From the NCBI GenBank assembly GCA_003247575.1, contig QJZC01000018.1, forward strand, positions 30,186 through 94,185: DNA of 64,000 bases, in the 5' to 3' direction. A model generated the notes under the pieces. The model made no database searches. It was not told where the DNA came from and worked only from the letters and a program-made list of their open reading frames with translations. Source of the stretch: Pseudomonadota bacterium. Its GTDB lineage: Bacteria; Myxococcota_A; UBA9160; SZUA-336. The translations under genes and the position numbers were made by a program. Below are positions 44,922 to 52,833 of this stretch, piece after piece (the first letter of the stretch is position 1; every line of letters starts with the position of its first letter).

Positions 44922-46075
44922 GCCGGCCTCCTGAGGGCTTCGATCCCGGGAAGAGCGCGCCCTTCGACGAACTCCAAGGATGCCCCGCCTCCCGTGGACA
45001 GGTGGCTGATGCCGTCCGCGACACCAGCCGCGTGGACCGCAGCCAGGGAGTCACCGCCGCCGACGACCGAATAGGCGCGGCTGGCCGCGACCTCGCGTGC
45101 GATGGCGCAGGTGCCCAGCTCGAACGGCGGCTGCTCGAAGAGGCCGAGGGGCCCATTCCAGAAGATGGTTTCAGCGGCCGCCAGGCGTGGGGTGAGCGCC
45201 GCCACCGTCTCGGGACCGACGTCGAGCGCCACGGTTCCATCCGGAATCGAGTGGACCGCGCGGGCGGTCTCCGGCCGATCGATCGAGTCGGCGACGATGT
45301 GATCGACGGGAAGCAGGATCTTGCTCGGGCCTTCGAGGAGAGCGCGAGCATCCGGGACACGATCCGGCTCGACCAGCGAGGAGCCGACAGGCTCGCCGCG
45401 CGCGAGCAGAAACGTATAGGCCATCGCACCACCGACGAAGACGGTGTCGGCGCGCTCCGCCAGGACGCGCAGCACGGCCAGCTTGTCGGAGACCTTGGCT
45501 CCACCCAGCACGCACACATAGGGGCGAGCAGGCGCGTCGAGGACGCGGCTCAGAGCCTCGATCTCGCGCAGCAGCAAGAAGCCCGCGGCAGACTGTGCCA
45601 CGTGGGCGACGACCCCCTCCGTACTCGCGTGTGCGCGATGTGCCGTACCGAAGGCATCGTTGACGTAGATGTCGGCGAGTCTCGCCAGCGCGGCCGCGAA
45701 TCCGGGGTCGTTCGCTTCCTCTTCCTTGTGAAAGCGCAGGTTCTCGAGCAGCAGCGCCGCACCGTTCGGTAGCTCGGAGACCTGGCGCTCGACCTCGCCT
45801 CCGACGCAGTCCGATGCGAGCGGGATTCCGAGCGCATCGGCTACGGGGCGTAGCGATAGCCCCGGATTGACCTGGCCCTTCGGACGACCGAGGTGAGATG
45901 CGAGCACGACACGTGCACCCTGAGCCAGCAGGTGGTCCAAGGTCTCACGCGCCGCACGGATGCGGCTGTCGTCCCGGATACGGCCCTCCTCGAGCGGGAC
46001 GTTCAGGTCCGAACGCAGCAGGACCCTTCGGCCGCGCACCTCGAGGGAGTCGAGGGTGCGGAGGGGAGCCTTCAA
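44918..46075 (-). CDS. pgk: Phosphoglycerate kinase
   Basis: A 385-residue glycolytic kinase forming ATP from 1,3-bisphosphoglycerate. RVLLRSDLNVPLEEGRI, then VLASHLGRPKGQ, LLLENLRFHKEEEANDP, VLGGAKVSDKLAVL and the C-terminal VVGGGDSLAAVHAAG and STGGGASLEFVEG are all canonical. I chose a TTG start at 46075 that overlaps the gap stop as TTGA and begins the protein at the usual KAPLRTLDSLEVRG. A GTG at 46129 would extend 18 residues into gap without conservation. Confidence 0.96.
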   Translation of the reverse strand: MKAPLRTLDSLEVRGRRVLLRSDLNVPLEEGRIRDDSRIRAARETLDHLLAQGARVVLASHLGRPKGQVNPGLSLRPVADALGIPLASDCVGGEVERQVSELPNGAALLLENLRFHKEEEANDPGFAAALARLADIYVNDAFGTAHRAHASTEGVVAHVAQSAAGFLLLREIEALSRVLDAPARPYVCVLGGAKVSDKLAVLRVLAERADTVFVGGAMAYTFLLARGEPVGSSLVEPDRVPDARALLEGPSKILLPVDHIVADSIDRPETARAVHSIPDGTVALDVGPETVAALTPRLAAAETIFWNGPLGLFEQPPFELGTCAIAREVAASRAYSVVGGGDSLAAVHAAGVADGISHLSTGGGASLEFVEGRALPGIEALRRPA

Positions 46076-47073
46076 AGCGAAGCCGCGACGAGTGCGGCGA
46101 GCTCCGTCACGCGATTGGCGTATCCCCACTCGTTGTCGTACCAGGAGAGAACCTTCACGAGATTGCCTCCCAGTACCTTCGTGTTGGCGGCATCGACGAT
46201 CGACGAGTGCGGGTTCCCGAGAAAGTCGATCGAGACCAACGGCTCGTCACACACCTCGAGGATACCTCGCATGGGGCCGCTCGCGGCTTTGCGCAGCGCT
46301 GCGTTGACCTGTTCCCCATCCGCCTCGCGGTCGAGCTCGGCCACCAGATCGACCACCGATACGTCGGGGGTCGGCACTCGGATGGCGATTCCGTCGAGCT
46401 TTCCGGCCAGCTCGGGCAGAACCAGGCCGACGGCTCGCGCGGCGCCCGTCGTGGTTGGAATCATGGATACGGCTGCCGCACGCGCGCGCCGTAGATCGCT
46501 GTGAGGCAGGTCCAGGATGCGCTGATCGTTCGTGTAGGCGTGCGTCGTGGTCATCCAGCCGCGGCGCAGTCCGAAGGAGTCGTTCAGCACCTTCGCAACC
46601 GGTGCGAGACAGTTCGTCGTGCACGAGGCATTCGACAGGATGTGGTGCGACTTCGGGTCGTAGCTCTCGTGATTCACTCCGAGTGCAATCGTCGCATCTG
46701 GCTCGGAGGCAGGCGCCGAGATGATCACCTTCTTTGCGCCTGCCGCGAGATGCTTCGACGCATCGGGACGCTTGGTAAAGATACCCGTAGACTCGATCAC
46801 GACGTCGCAGCCGAGCTCGCCCCAGGGGAGGTTTTCGATGTTGCGCTCCGACAGCGCCTTCACGACGCGCGATCCTACGTGGAGCTCACCGTCCTTGGCT
46901 TCGACGGACTCGCTCAGGCGGCCGTGCACGGAGTCGTACTTGAGCAGGTGAGCCAGCGTCTTGGCGTCCGTCAGGTCATTGACGGCGACGATCTCCAGAT
47001 CATCTCGGAGCAACACCGTGCGCAGTACTGCGCGGCCGATACGACCAAACCCATTGATGCCGATTCGTGTCAC
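46072..47073 (-). CDS. gap: Glyceraldehyde-3-phosphate dehydrogenase, type I
   Basis: A 333-residue NAD-dependent GAPDH. The N-terminal VTRIGINGFGRIGRAVLRT is the Rossmann start, and the catalytic cysteine is C151 in SNASCTTNCLAPVAK. HAYTNDQRILDLPHSDLRRAR and WYDNEWGYANRV are diagnostic. I chose the GTG at 47073, which begins the conserved sequence; the open frame upstream lacks resemblance to GAPDH. It heads the gap-pgk-tpiA-secG operon. Confidence 0.97.
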   Translation of the reverse strand: MTRIGINGFGRIGRAVLRTVLLRDDLEIVAVNDLTDAKTLAHLLKYDSVHGRLSESVEAKDGELHVGSRVVKALSERNIENLPWGELGCDVVIESTGIFTKRPDASKHLAAGAKKVIISAPASEPDATIALGVNHESYDPKSHHILSNASCTTNCLAPVAKVLNDSFGLRRGWMTTTHAYTNDQRILDLPHSDLRRARAAAVSMIPTTTGAARAVGLVLPELAGKLDGIAIRVPTPDVSVVDLVAELDREADGEQVNAALRKAASGPMRGILEVCDEPLVSIDFLGNPHSSIVDAANTKVLGGNLVKVLSWYDNEWGYANRVTELAALVAASL

Positions 47074-47242
47074 TTGGATCGATTCCCCTAGTCGAAGGAA
47101 GGAGATCCGCGAGGAGTCTCGGCGAACGAACGTCCCTGCGAGACGACCTTGTGAAGTAGGCTCGAGGTGCGGTGCGCTCGCTCCTGCAGATGCCCGACCG
47201 AGAGAACTGGATGCAATGAAACAGTGAGGCCAAGCTGTAGAT

Positions 47243-47268
47243 GCCGCGCCGAGCAAACTCGGTGCGGC
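47243..47268. other. Stem-loop in the gap leader
   Basis: GCCGCGCCGAG (47243-47253) and CTCGGTGCGGC (47258-47268) form an 11-bp stem with one wobble pair and a CAAA loop. It lies within the expected 5' leader of the gap transcript, about 170 bases upstream of the start. There is no T-tract; its role is unknown. Confidence 0.35.
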
Positions 47269-47314
47269 GCGCCGCGAGTAGGGCGGACGACTTCTCGGAG
47301 CTCACTGTCGGCGC

Positions 47315-47343
47315 AAGTTAGCCGTGTGCCCAAGTGTCGTCAA
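47315..47343 (-). promoter_or_regulatory. Putative sigma-70 promoter of the gap-pgk-tpiA-secG operon
   Basis: On the minus strand TTGACG (47338-47343) and TAACTT (47315-47320) are separated by exactly 17 bases. It lies in the 427-base divergent region between gap and the acylase gene and would give a leader of about 235 bases. Confidence 0.5.
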
Positions 47344-47500
47344 ACGGCCGGAGAGTGGCGTATCTTGGGCGCGCGCGGCTGGAGGTGCTGCGCGCGGCGT
47401 GCGACGGTTGATGCGAACGCCCGGACGTGGCTCGCAGTGCGCGGGCCGACGAGGGCAGCTTGGCAGGGGGGCGAGTGAAGGCGAGCTTCGGTCTCAATGC

Positions 47501-49882
47501 ATGCGAGCTCGAGTCGTGAGAAGAGTGGCTCCGAGGTTGCTCGCCCTGGTGCTGGGCCTCGCATGTCTGGCGCTCATTGCGCAAGGGCTGCAGCAGTCGG
47601 CGACACTACGTGCCGAGGGGCCGCCCCCGAACGGGAGCGCACCGGTCGCGGGGTTGACCCAGCCGGTTTCCGTATCCCGAGATGCGTTCGGAGTCCCTCA
47701 CATCCGAGCCGAGAGCCTGGAGGACGCGCTCCGTGGTCTCGGTTTCGTGCACGCCCAGGATCGCTTCTGGCAGATGGAGGTGTTGCGCCGGACTGCGCAT
47801 GGGCGGCTCTCCGAGCTCTTCGGCGAGCGCACCCTGGCGCGGGATCGGCTCGCGCGCACGCTCGGGCTCGGCCGCTCTGCTCGTGCCGAGGCTGCGAGTC
47901 TGGACGCTCCGACCCTCGCCCTGCTCATCGCGTACACCGAGGGGGTGAACGCGTGGCTACGCGGCATCGAGACGGATCCGGCCTGGCGCCCCGCGGAGTT
48001 CCGCTGGCTCGAATTCGATCCCGAGCCGTGGGACGTCGCCGATAGCCTGGCCATCGTGCGGCTGCGCGCGTTCCTGATGTCGCGCTCTCTCGGGGCGAGC
48101 TTGTTGCTGGAGAGGTTGAATCGCAGACTCGGAGGTGGGGGGGCCCAGGACTTCTTTCCGATCCAGCCGCCTCCGCCGCCCCCGAAACCTGCGGTGATCG
48201 GCTCGCTACGCGAGCTGGGTCGTGTTGCGGATGCGCTGGCAGGCTCGGTCGGTCTCTCGGGGCCCGTCGGGAGTCTCGGCTTCGTCGTCGGAGCCTCGCG
48301 TTCGAGCTCTGGCAAACCGTTGCTTGCCAACGACCCCCATGTCGAGTTCCAGGCTCCGGCGGTCTTCTACTTCGCGCACTTCCATACACCGAAGCTGGCG
48401 GTCGCGGGTGGGACCTGGCCCGGCGTGCCCGCTTTTTGGATGGGCCACAATCGGCGCATCGCCTGGGGACAGGTGGCTCTACACGCAGTCGTGTCGGACT
48501 TGTTCGACGAGACGCTCAAGCCGGACGAACCGAGTCTTTACCAAGCGGCGGGCAAGTGGACTCCCGTTCTCGTCGACGAGGAGCAGATCCGGGTCAGGAA
48601 CGGGCGTGCCCAGACGATTTCCGTTGGGCGCACCCGGCATGGACCGCTCCTCGGGAGCGTGCTCCCAGACGATCCTACGGTCGCGGGCTACAGCCTGCGC
48701 TGGACGGGATCGGCGCCTGAGAGCGGGATCGTGACATGGCTCGGTGTATTCCGCGCGCGGGACTGGAAAAGCTTTCGGGGTGCCCTGCAAGAGCTGCCGA
48801 GCCCCCCGGTCACGATGCTCTATGCAGACACGGACGGGAATGCCGGGACTCAGGTGGCAGGGCGGTTCCCGCTGCGCGCGGTGCCCGCGGGACTTCTCTC
48901 CGTGCCAGGAGAGTACAGCTGGAGTGGGTTCGTGCCCTTCGAGGAGCTTCCCTCCCGCGTCGGCCGCCGTGTCGCGTTCCGGGTCGCCTCGACGCGCGGA
49001 GATGGGACGCCGTTCTCGTGGCCGGTCGAGTGGCTCTGGGCTGGTGGCGGCGGAGCGGAGCGGCTGCGGAGCCGGCTCGCGATGCGCGATCGATGGTCGC
49101 TCGAAGACGTGCTGGAGCTCCAGCGAGAGCAACGCTCGGACGAGGGGCTGCGGGTCGTGGAGCGCCTCGTGCTGGGACACGCACCGCGAGCAGACTCGTC
49201 CCGTCGAGTCGTCGAGATCCTGCGGGAGTGGGATGGATCGACCGCGCCCGAGTCGGTCGGAATCTCTGTCTACCATGTGTTTCGAGAGCGGCTGACGCGC
49301 CATCTGCTCGAGCTCCGCATGGGCCAGGACCCCATCCCCGTCGAGCGAACGCTCGGCGCTGAGCCACTCCCCGGAGTGCTGATGGCCCGCTTCCTGGATC
49401 GGCTCGAGGAGAACGTGGCCGAGGATCTCATCGAGCGGTCCCTCGCAGAAACCTGGACTTCGCTCGGGATCCGCGTGAGCGCGAATCCGAAGCGCTGGTC
49501 GTGGGGCCGTGTGCATCAGCTCCGCCTTACGCACGCCCTCGAGCGCTTCGGGAGCGATCCCTTCGGCTGGGCAGGGCGGATGCTAAGTCGTGGGCCTTTC
49601 CCTTCGCCTGGCGACCCGGACTCGATTTGGACCACGTACCACACGCAGCTACCCACGGAATCGGTGCCTTTGGGCCCCGGTGCACGCTACGCCGTCGATC
49701 TGGCGGATCTGGATCATGCCCAAATTGGACTCGCTGGGGGGCAGTCGGGTCACCCCGGTTCTCGGTTCTACGATGACGCACTGGTGGACTGGCTACAGGG
49801 AGATGCGCGTCCACTCTGGATGCATCGCGTGGACGTTGCCTACCATGAAGCGGGGCGCTGGGAACTCGAGCCGTCGGAGTAG
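47501..49882 (+). CDS. Penicillin acylase family Ntn-hydrolase
   Basis: A 793-residue exported amidohydrolase precursor of the penicillin acylase/AHL acylase family. An N-terminal signal (LLALVLGLACLALIAQG) is followed by the alpha-chain region (VSRDAFGVPHIRAESLEDAL, GFVHAQDRFWQMEVLRR, GRLSELFG), a Pro-rich spacer and the beta chain. The likely nucleophile after autocleavage is S258 in VGSLGFVVGASRSSSGK, followed by LLANDPHVEF and GVPAFWMGHNRRIAWG. The residues after the Ser are L-G-F rather than the common Asn-x-Trp. Substrate cannot be read from sequence. The ATG at 47501 starts directly at the signal peptide. Confidence 0.92.
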   Translation: MRARVVRRVAPRLLALVLGLACLALIAQGLQQSATLRAEGPPPNGSAPVAGLTQPVSVSRDAFGVPHIRAESLEDALRGLGFVHAQDRFWQMEVLRRTAHGRLSELFGERTLARDRLARTLGLGRSARAEAASLDAPTLALLIAYTEGVNAWLRGIETDPAWRPAEFRWLEFDPEPWDVADSLAIVRLRAFLMSRSLGASLLLERLNRRLGGGGAQDFFPIQPPPPPPKPAVIGSLRELGRVADALAGSVGLSGPVGSLGFVVGASRSSSGKPLLANDPHVEFQAPAVFYFAHFHTPKLAVAGGTWPGVPAFWMGHNRRIAWGQVALHAVVSDLFDETLKPDEPSLYQAAGKWTPVLVDEEQIRVRNGRAQTISVGRTRHGPLLGSVLPDDPTVAGYSLRWTGSAPESGIVTWLGVFRARDWKSFRGALQELPSPPVTMLYADTDGNAGTQVAGRFPLRAVPAGLLSVPGEYSWSGFVPFEELPSRVGRRVAFRVASTRGDGTPFSWPVEWLWAGGGGAERLRSRLAMRDRWSLEDVLELQREQRSDEGLRVVERLVLGHAPRADSSRRVVEILREWDGSTAPESVGISVYHVFRERLTRHLLELRMGQDPIPVERTLGAEPLPGVLMARFLDRLEENVAEDLIERSLAETWTSLGIRVSANPKRWSWGRVHQLRLTHALERFGSDPFGWAGRMLSRGPFPSPGDPDSIWTTYHTQLPTESVPLGPGARYAVDLADLDHAQIGLAGGQSGHPGSRFYDDALVDWLQGDARPLWMHRVDVAYHEAGRWELEPSE

Positions 49883-49986
49883 TTGAGGTCGTGCTCTCGT
49901 CATGGACTCTTCTGGTTTGCGTCAGGTAGCCAGGATCGCGGCGGAAGAGTCTGCCCAGCAACCCTTGCCAGAGGTTGTGCCTGGGC

Positions 49987-51036
49987 ATGATCGTATCCAT
50001 CCAGATTCCCCACTTCTACGCCGCAGTCGAGCAGGCCGAGGCGCAATGTGCGGGTGAGCCGCTGATCGTCGGAGGCGATCCGGGCAAGGGTGCGGCCGTG
50101 CGCAGCGCGAGTGTAGAGGCGCGGGCATTCGGAATCGAGCCGGGGATGACGATCGATCGCGCCCTGGAGCTCTGTCCACAGGTACGCCGCTGCCGCACCC
50201 GCATGCGCACCTACCGCGAGGCCTCTGCGACGTTGCGTGCGCTCCTGCGAGAGCGCACCTCTCGCATCGAGCCTGTGGGTCTCGACGCCTTCTACCTCGA
50301 GCTCCCCACCGGCGCGGCGCCGATCGACTTCGTGGCGGATGTCTGCTTTCGAATCAAGTCGGAGCTGGGCCTCGATGCCCATGCGGGAATCGGTCCGACC
50401 CGCTTTGTCGCGCACCTGGCTGGACGATTTCCGGGCGAGAGCGGACTGCGACACGTTGCGGCGGAGCACGCGGTCGAGTTCCTCGGCCCGTTTCCGGTGT
50501 CCGAGATCTGGGGGCTCGGGCCGGTCACCGCAGAGAAGCTCGCGCGCGCGGGGATTGTGCACATCGTAGACCTGCAGAAGCGCAGGATCCCCGAGCTCGC
50601 GGCGATTGTGGGACAACGCAACGCACTCGCGTTCCAGCAGTACGCCACGGCGCGAGATCCTTCGCGGTTGTCGCCGCTCCCGCGAACGAAGAGCCTGTCG
50701 CGCGAATGTACCTTGCCGGCTCCCTCGGCGGACTTGCGCGTACTCGGCGAGGCCTTGAGCGAGCTTGCGCAGGGCCTCGAAGCGCTGCTCGAACGAGAAA
50801 GGCAGACGACGCGGACTCTCTCGTTGGGAGTGGCCTATGTCGAGGGCGATCGTTGCACCCGGACCCACACCGTCGATCGTGCTCTCACTCACCAACTCGA
50901 GCTCGCCGAGGTGGCCGGACAGCTGCTGACGCGCACGCAGGCTGGACAACGTGTGGTGCGCAAGCTGAGCCTCAAAGCGACCAAGCTCTCGCGGCGCGAG
51001 GCCGCGCGCGATCCACGTCAGCTGAGACTCTTCTGA
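49987..51036 (+). CDS. Y-family DNA polymerase homologue, predicted catalytically inactive
   Basis: A 349-residue DinB/ImuB-like protein. Fold landmarks are clear: FYAAVEQ, AVRSASVEARAFGIEPGM, ALELCPQVRR, SRIEPVGLDAFYLEL, GIGPTRFVAHLAG and the helix-hairpin segment IWGLGPVTAEKLARAGI. Aligned to E. coli DinB, the first metal aspartate (D8) is Gln, the neighbouring D10 is Pro, and the D103-E104 pair is Asp-Ala, so two of three catalytic carboxylates are gone. A little-finger-like domain is present and the protein ends in RQLRLF, a good beta-clamp-binding motif. It is shorter than typical ImuB. The ATG at 49987 is preferred over a TTG at 49975. No imuA, dnaE2 or lexA is adjacent. Confidence 0.88.
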   Translation: MIVSIQIPHFYAAVEQAEAQCAGEPLIVGGDPGKGAAVRSASVEARAFGIEPGMTIDRALELCPQVRRCRTRMRTYREASATLRALLRERTSRIEPVGLDAFYLELPTGAAPIDFVADVCFRIKSELGLDAHAGIGPTRFVAHLAGRFPGESGLRHVAAEHAVEFLGPFPVSEIWGLGPVTAEKLARAGIVHIVDLQKRRIPELAAIVGQRNALAFQQYATARDPSRLSPLPRTKSLSRECTLPAPSADLRVLGEALSELAQGLEALLERERQTTRTLSLGVAYVEGDRCTRTHTVDRALTHQLELAEVAGQLLTRTQAGQRVVRKLSLKATKLSRREAARDPRQLRLF

Positions 51037-51049
51037 GCACTTGACTCCG

Positions 51050-51067
51050 GCACGGCTAAAGCCGTGC
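51050..51067. other. Small hairpin between the polymerase homologue and PilZ gene
   Basis: GCACGGC (51050-51056) and GCCGTGC (51061-51067) form a perfect 7-bp stem with a TAAA loop, shortly after the polymerase-homologue stop. No T-tract follows. It may be a weak terminator. Confidence 0.3.
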
Positions 51068-51106
51068 GGCCCCCGCCCGAAAGGAGATGGGACGGGGTGT
51101 TCAGAC

Positions 51107-51766
51107 GTGAAATCGGATCCGACGTTCGACCGCAGGCGTTTCACGCGAATTCATACGGACTCGCTCGTATCCCTTGCTCGCTTGGATACAGAGACGGCAC
51201 TGGCGCATGCACTCGATCTCTCGATCGCAGGTGTGCGCTTCCGATGCGTCGGCCTGTCGCTACGCGAGCGAGATGTCGTCAAGGTGACATTCACGTTCGC
51301 CGAGAGATCCGTCACCGTGATCGGCCAGATCGTGCGCGCCTCGCCGCTGGACGACATCGCCCAGGAAGTTGCCATCCAGTTTCTGAAGATGAGTGAGGAG
51401 ACGCGCGACTTTCTGCTCGAGAACCTGCCTCCGGAGACACAGCTCGACGGCACGGATGGAGAGCGACGCGGGCTTGTCCGGCGCTCGCTGGATTCCTTGG
51501 TTGCCGTATCCCGTGCCAGCATGGTCGACGTCGTCGCGCAGGCTCAGGATCTGTCCGGAGGTGGCATCCACTTCGTCGTCGAGGGGCTCGACCTCGAGCT
51601 CGGCGAGGTGCTGCGGGTCACTCTGGACTGCGAGGGGGTTCCCGTGAGTGCGATCGGTCAGCTGGTCCGCGTCACGCACATCGACGACTTCAAGCAGGAG
51701 GCGGCGCTGGCCTTCCTGGACGTCGAAGGCGAAGCGGTGGCTCGCTTGCGTCGCACGCTCGGCTAA
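51107..51766 (+). CDS. Tandem PilZ-domain protein
   Basis: A 219-residue protein with two PilZ-type domains. The first has an RRRFTR basic motif near the N-terminus and LDLSIAGVRF; the second has RRGLVRRS and QDLSGGGIHF. Both keep the RxxxR and D-x-S-x-x-G elements used for cyclic-di-GMP binding. No output domain is seen, so it may act through protein contacts. The start is probably the GTG at 51107, directly before the first domain; the frame is open upstream to 51041. Confidence 0.82.
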   Translation: MKSDPTFDRRRFTRIHTDSLVSLARLDTETALAHALDLSIAGVRFRCVGLSLRERDVVKVTFTFAERSVTVIGQIVRASPLDDIAQEVAIQFLKMSEETRDFLLENLPPETQLDGTDGERRGLVRRSLDSLVAVSRASMVDVVAQAQDLSGGGIHFVVEGLDLELGEVLRVTLDCEGVPVSAIGQLVRVTHIDDFKQEAALAFLDVEGEAVARLRRTLG

Positions 51767-51791
51767 CGCCCTCGACGGACCGGCGCCCGTC

Positions 51792-52781
51792 CTACTCGCG
51801 GGCTGGCCAGGCTGCCGCCTGTCTGCGCAGCCATTGCGGCAGTCGTTGCGCGCGCCGGATGGCTTCACCCGCGCCGCGCACGGCAGCGCGGCCTGCCTCG
51901 ATCGCTGCTGCCGCCTTGTGGAACTCGAACGCGCGGATGCCGTGCACGTCGGGCTCGATCCGGACATCGACGTGTTCGCGCGCCAGCCGATGCTGTGCGA
52001 GCTCGTACTCGAGCACGCTCATCGATGCAGTCAGCACCTCGAACAGGTTAGGCAGCCCGCCACCCTCGGAGTCGGAGTTCGAGGCTGTCCTGGGACGCCG
52101 GCGAAACAACGCGAGCTTCTGCTCGAGCGCTTCGCTCACGCGCCCGGTCACGCTTCGGCGCGGGTCTCGGCGGTTGCGGTCCACGATCTCCCTCACCGGG
52201 CTCTGGTGGAGGTTCACCGCCACCCGCACGTCTGCCCCGAGCTCCGAGAGTGCGCTCACAGGCACCGGATTCCGGATCGCCCCGTCCACGAGGATCTGGC
52301 TCCCGACGACGTAGGGCATGAAGATTCCCGGAATCGAGATGCTGGCGCGCACTGCATCGATGACGCGCCCTTCGCGGATCAGAACCTCGTCTCCGGTGAC
52401 CAGATCGACTGCGACGGCCGCAAACGGGATCGACAGATCCTCGATCCGCCACTCGCCGAGTGTGCTCATCAGTCGCTCTACCACTCTCGACCCCGACATC
52501 AGCCCCGCGCGCGGCCACACCGGGTCGAACAGCGCGAGCACGTCGCTGCGCTGGAAGGCGCGCATCTGGCGCGAGAAGTTCTCGAGCTGACCCGCGGCAT
52601 AGATCGCACCCACGAGTGCACCGCTACTCGTCCCCACGATCGCGTCTACGTTGATGCGCTCGTGGGCAAGCCCTTCGAGCACGCCGATGTGGGCAAGCCC
52701 GCGCGCGCCACCCGCACCCAGGGCGAGACCTACCCGTCGTCCGGAGGAGCCGCGTCTCGCTGGTTGTTCGGGGAAGGTCAT
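51792..52781 (-). CDS. Patatin-like phospholipase (RssA/NTE-type)
   Basis: A 329-residue serine acyl hydrolase. The oxyanion-hole motif GAGGARGLAHIGVLEGL and the nucleophile elbow IVGTSSGALVGAIYA (GxSxG, S52) are intact, and the dyad aspartate is in QILVDGAIRNPVPV. It probably cleaves phospholipids or lysophospholipids. Target and location are unknown; no signal peptide is seen. It is convergent with the tandem PilZ gene and divergent from the glycosyltransferase gene. Confidence 0.93.
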   Translation of the reverse strand: MTFPEQPARRGSSGRRVGLALGAGGARGLAHIGVLEGLAHERINVDAIVGTSSGALVGAIYAAGQLENFSRQMRAFQRSDVLALFDPVWPRAGLMSGSRVVERLMSTLGEWRIEDLSIPFAAVAVDLVTGDEVLIREGRVIDAVRASISIPGIFMPYVVGSQILVDGAIRNPVPVSALSELGADVRVAVNLHQSPVREIVDRNRRDPRRSVTGRVSEALEQKLALFRRRPRTASNSDSEGGGLPNLFEVLTASMSVLEYELAQHRLAREHVDVRIEPDVHGIRAFEFHKAAAAIEAGRAAVRGAGEAIRRAQRLPQWLRRQAAAWPARE

Positions 52782-52810
52782 CGCGAGCAGAGCGTAGTCA
52801 TTTTCCCGCT

Positions 52811-52822
52811 CTCCGGCTAAGC
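52811..52822 (+). promoter_or_regulatory. Possible -10 region close to the glycosyltransferase start
   Basis: TAAGCT at 52817-52822 lies 11 bases before the ATG at 52834; TAGTCA is found 17 bases upstream of it. If used, the mRNA would have a leader of only a few bases. Confidence 0.25.
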
Positions 52823-52833
52823 TGGGCCTCGCG

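Noticed and set aside
49900..51144. A 414-codon minus-strand frame antisense to the Y-family polymerase homologue
   Set aside because: The plus-strand protein has clear Y-family landmarks; the antisense frame has none.
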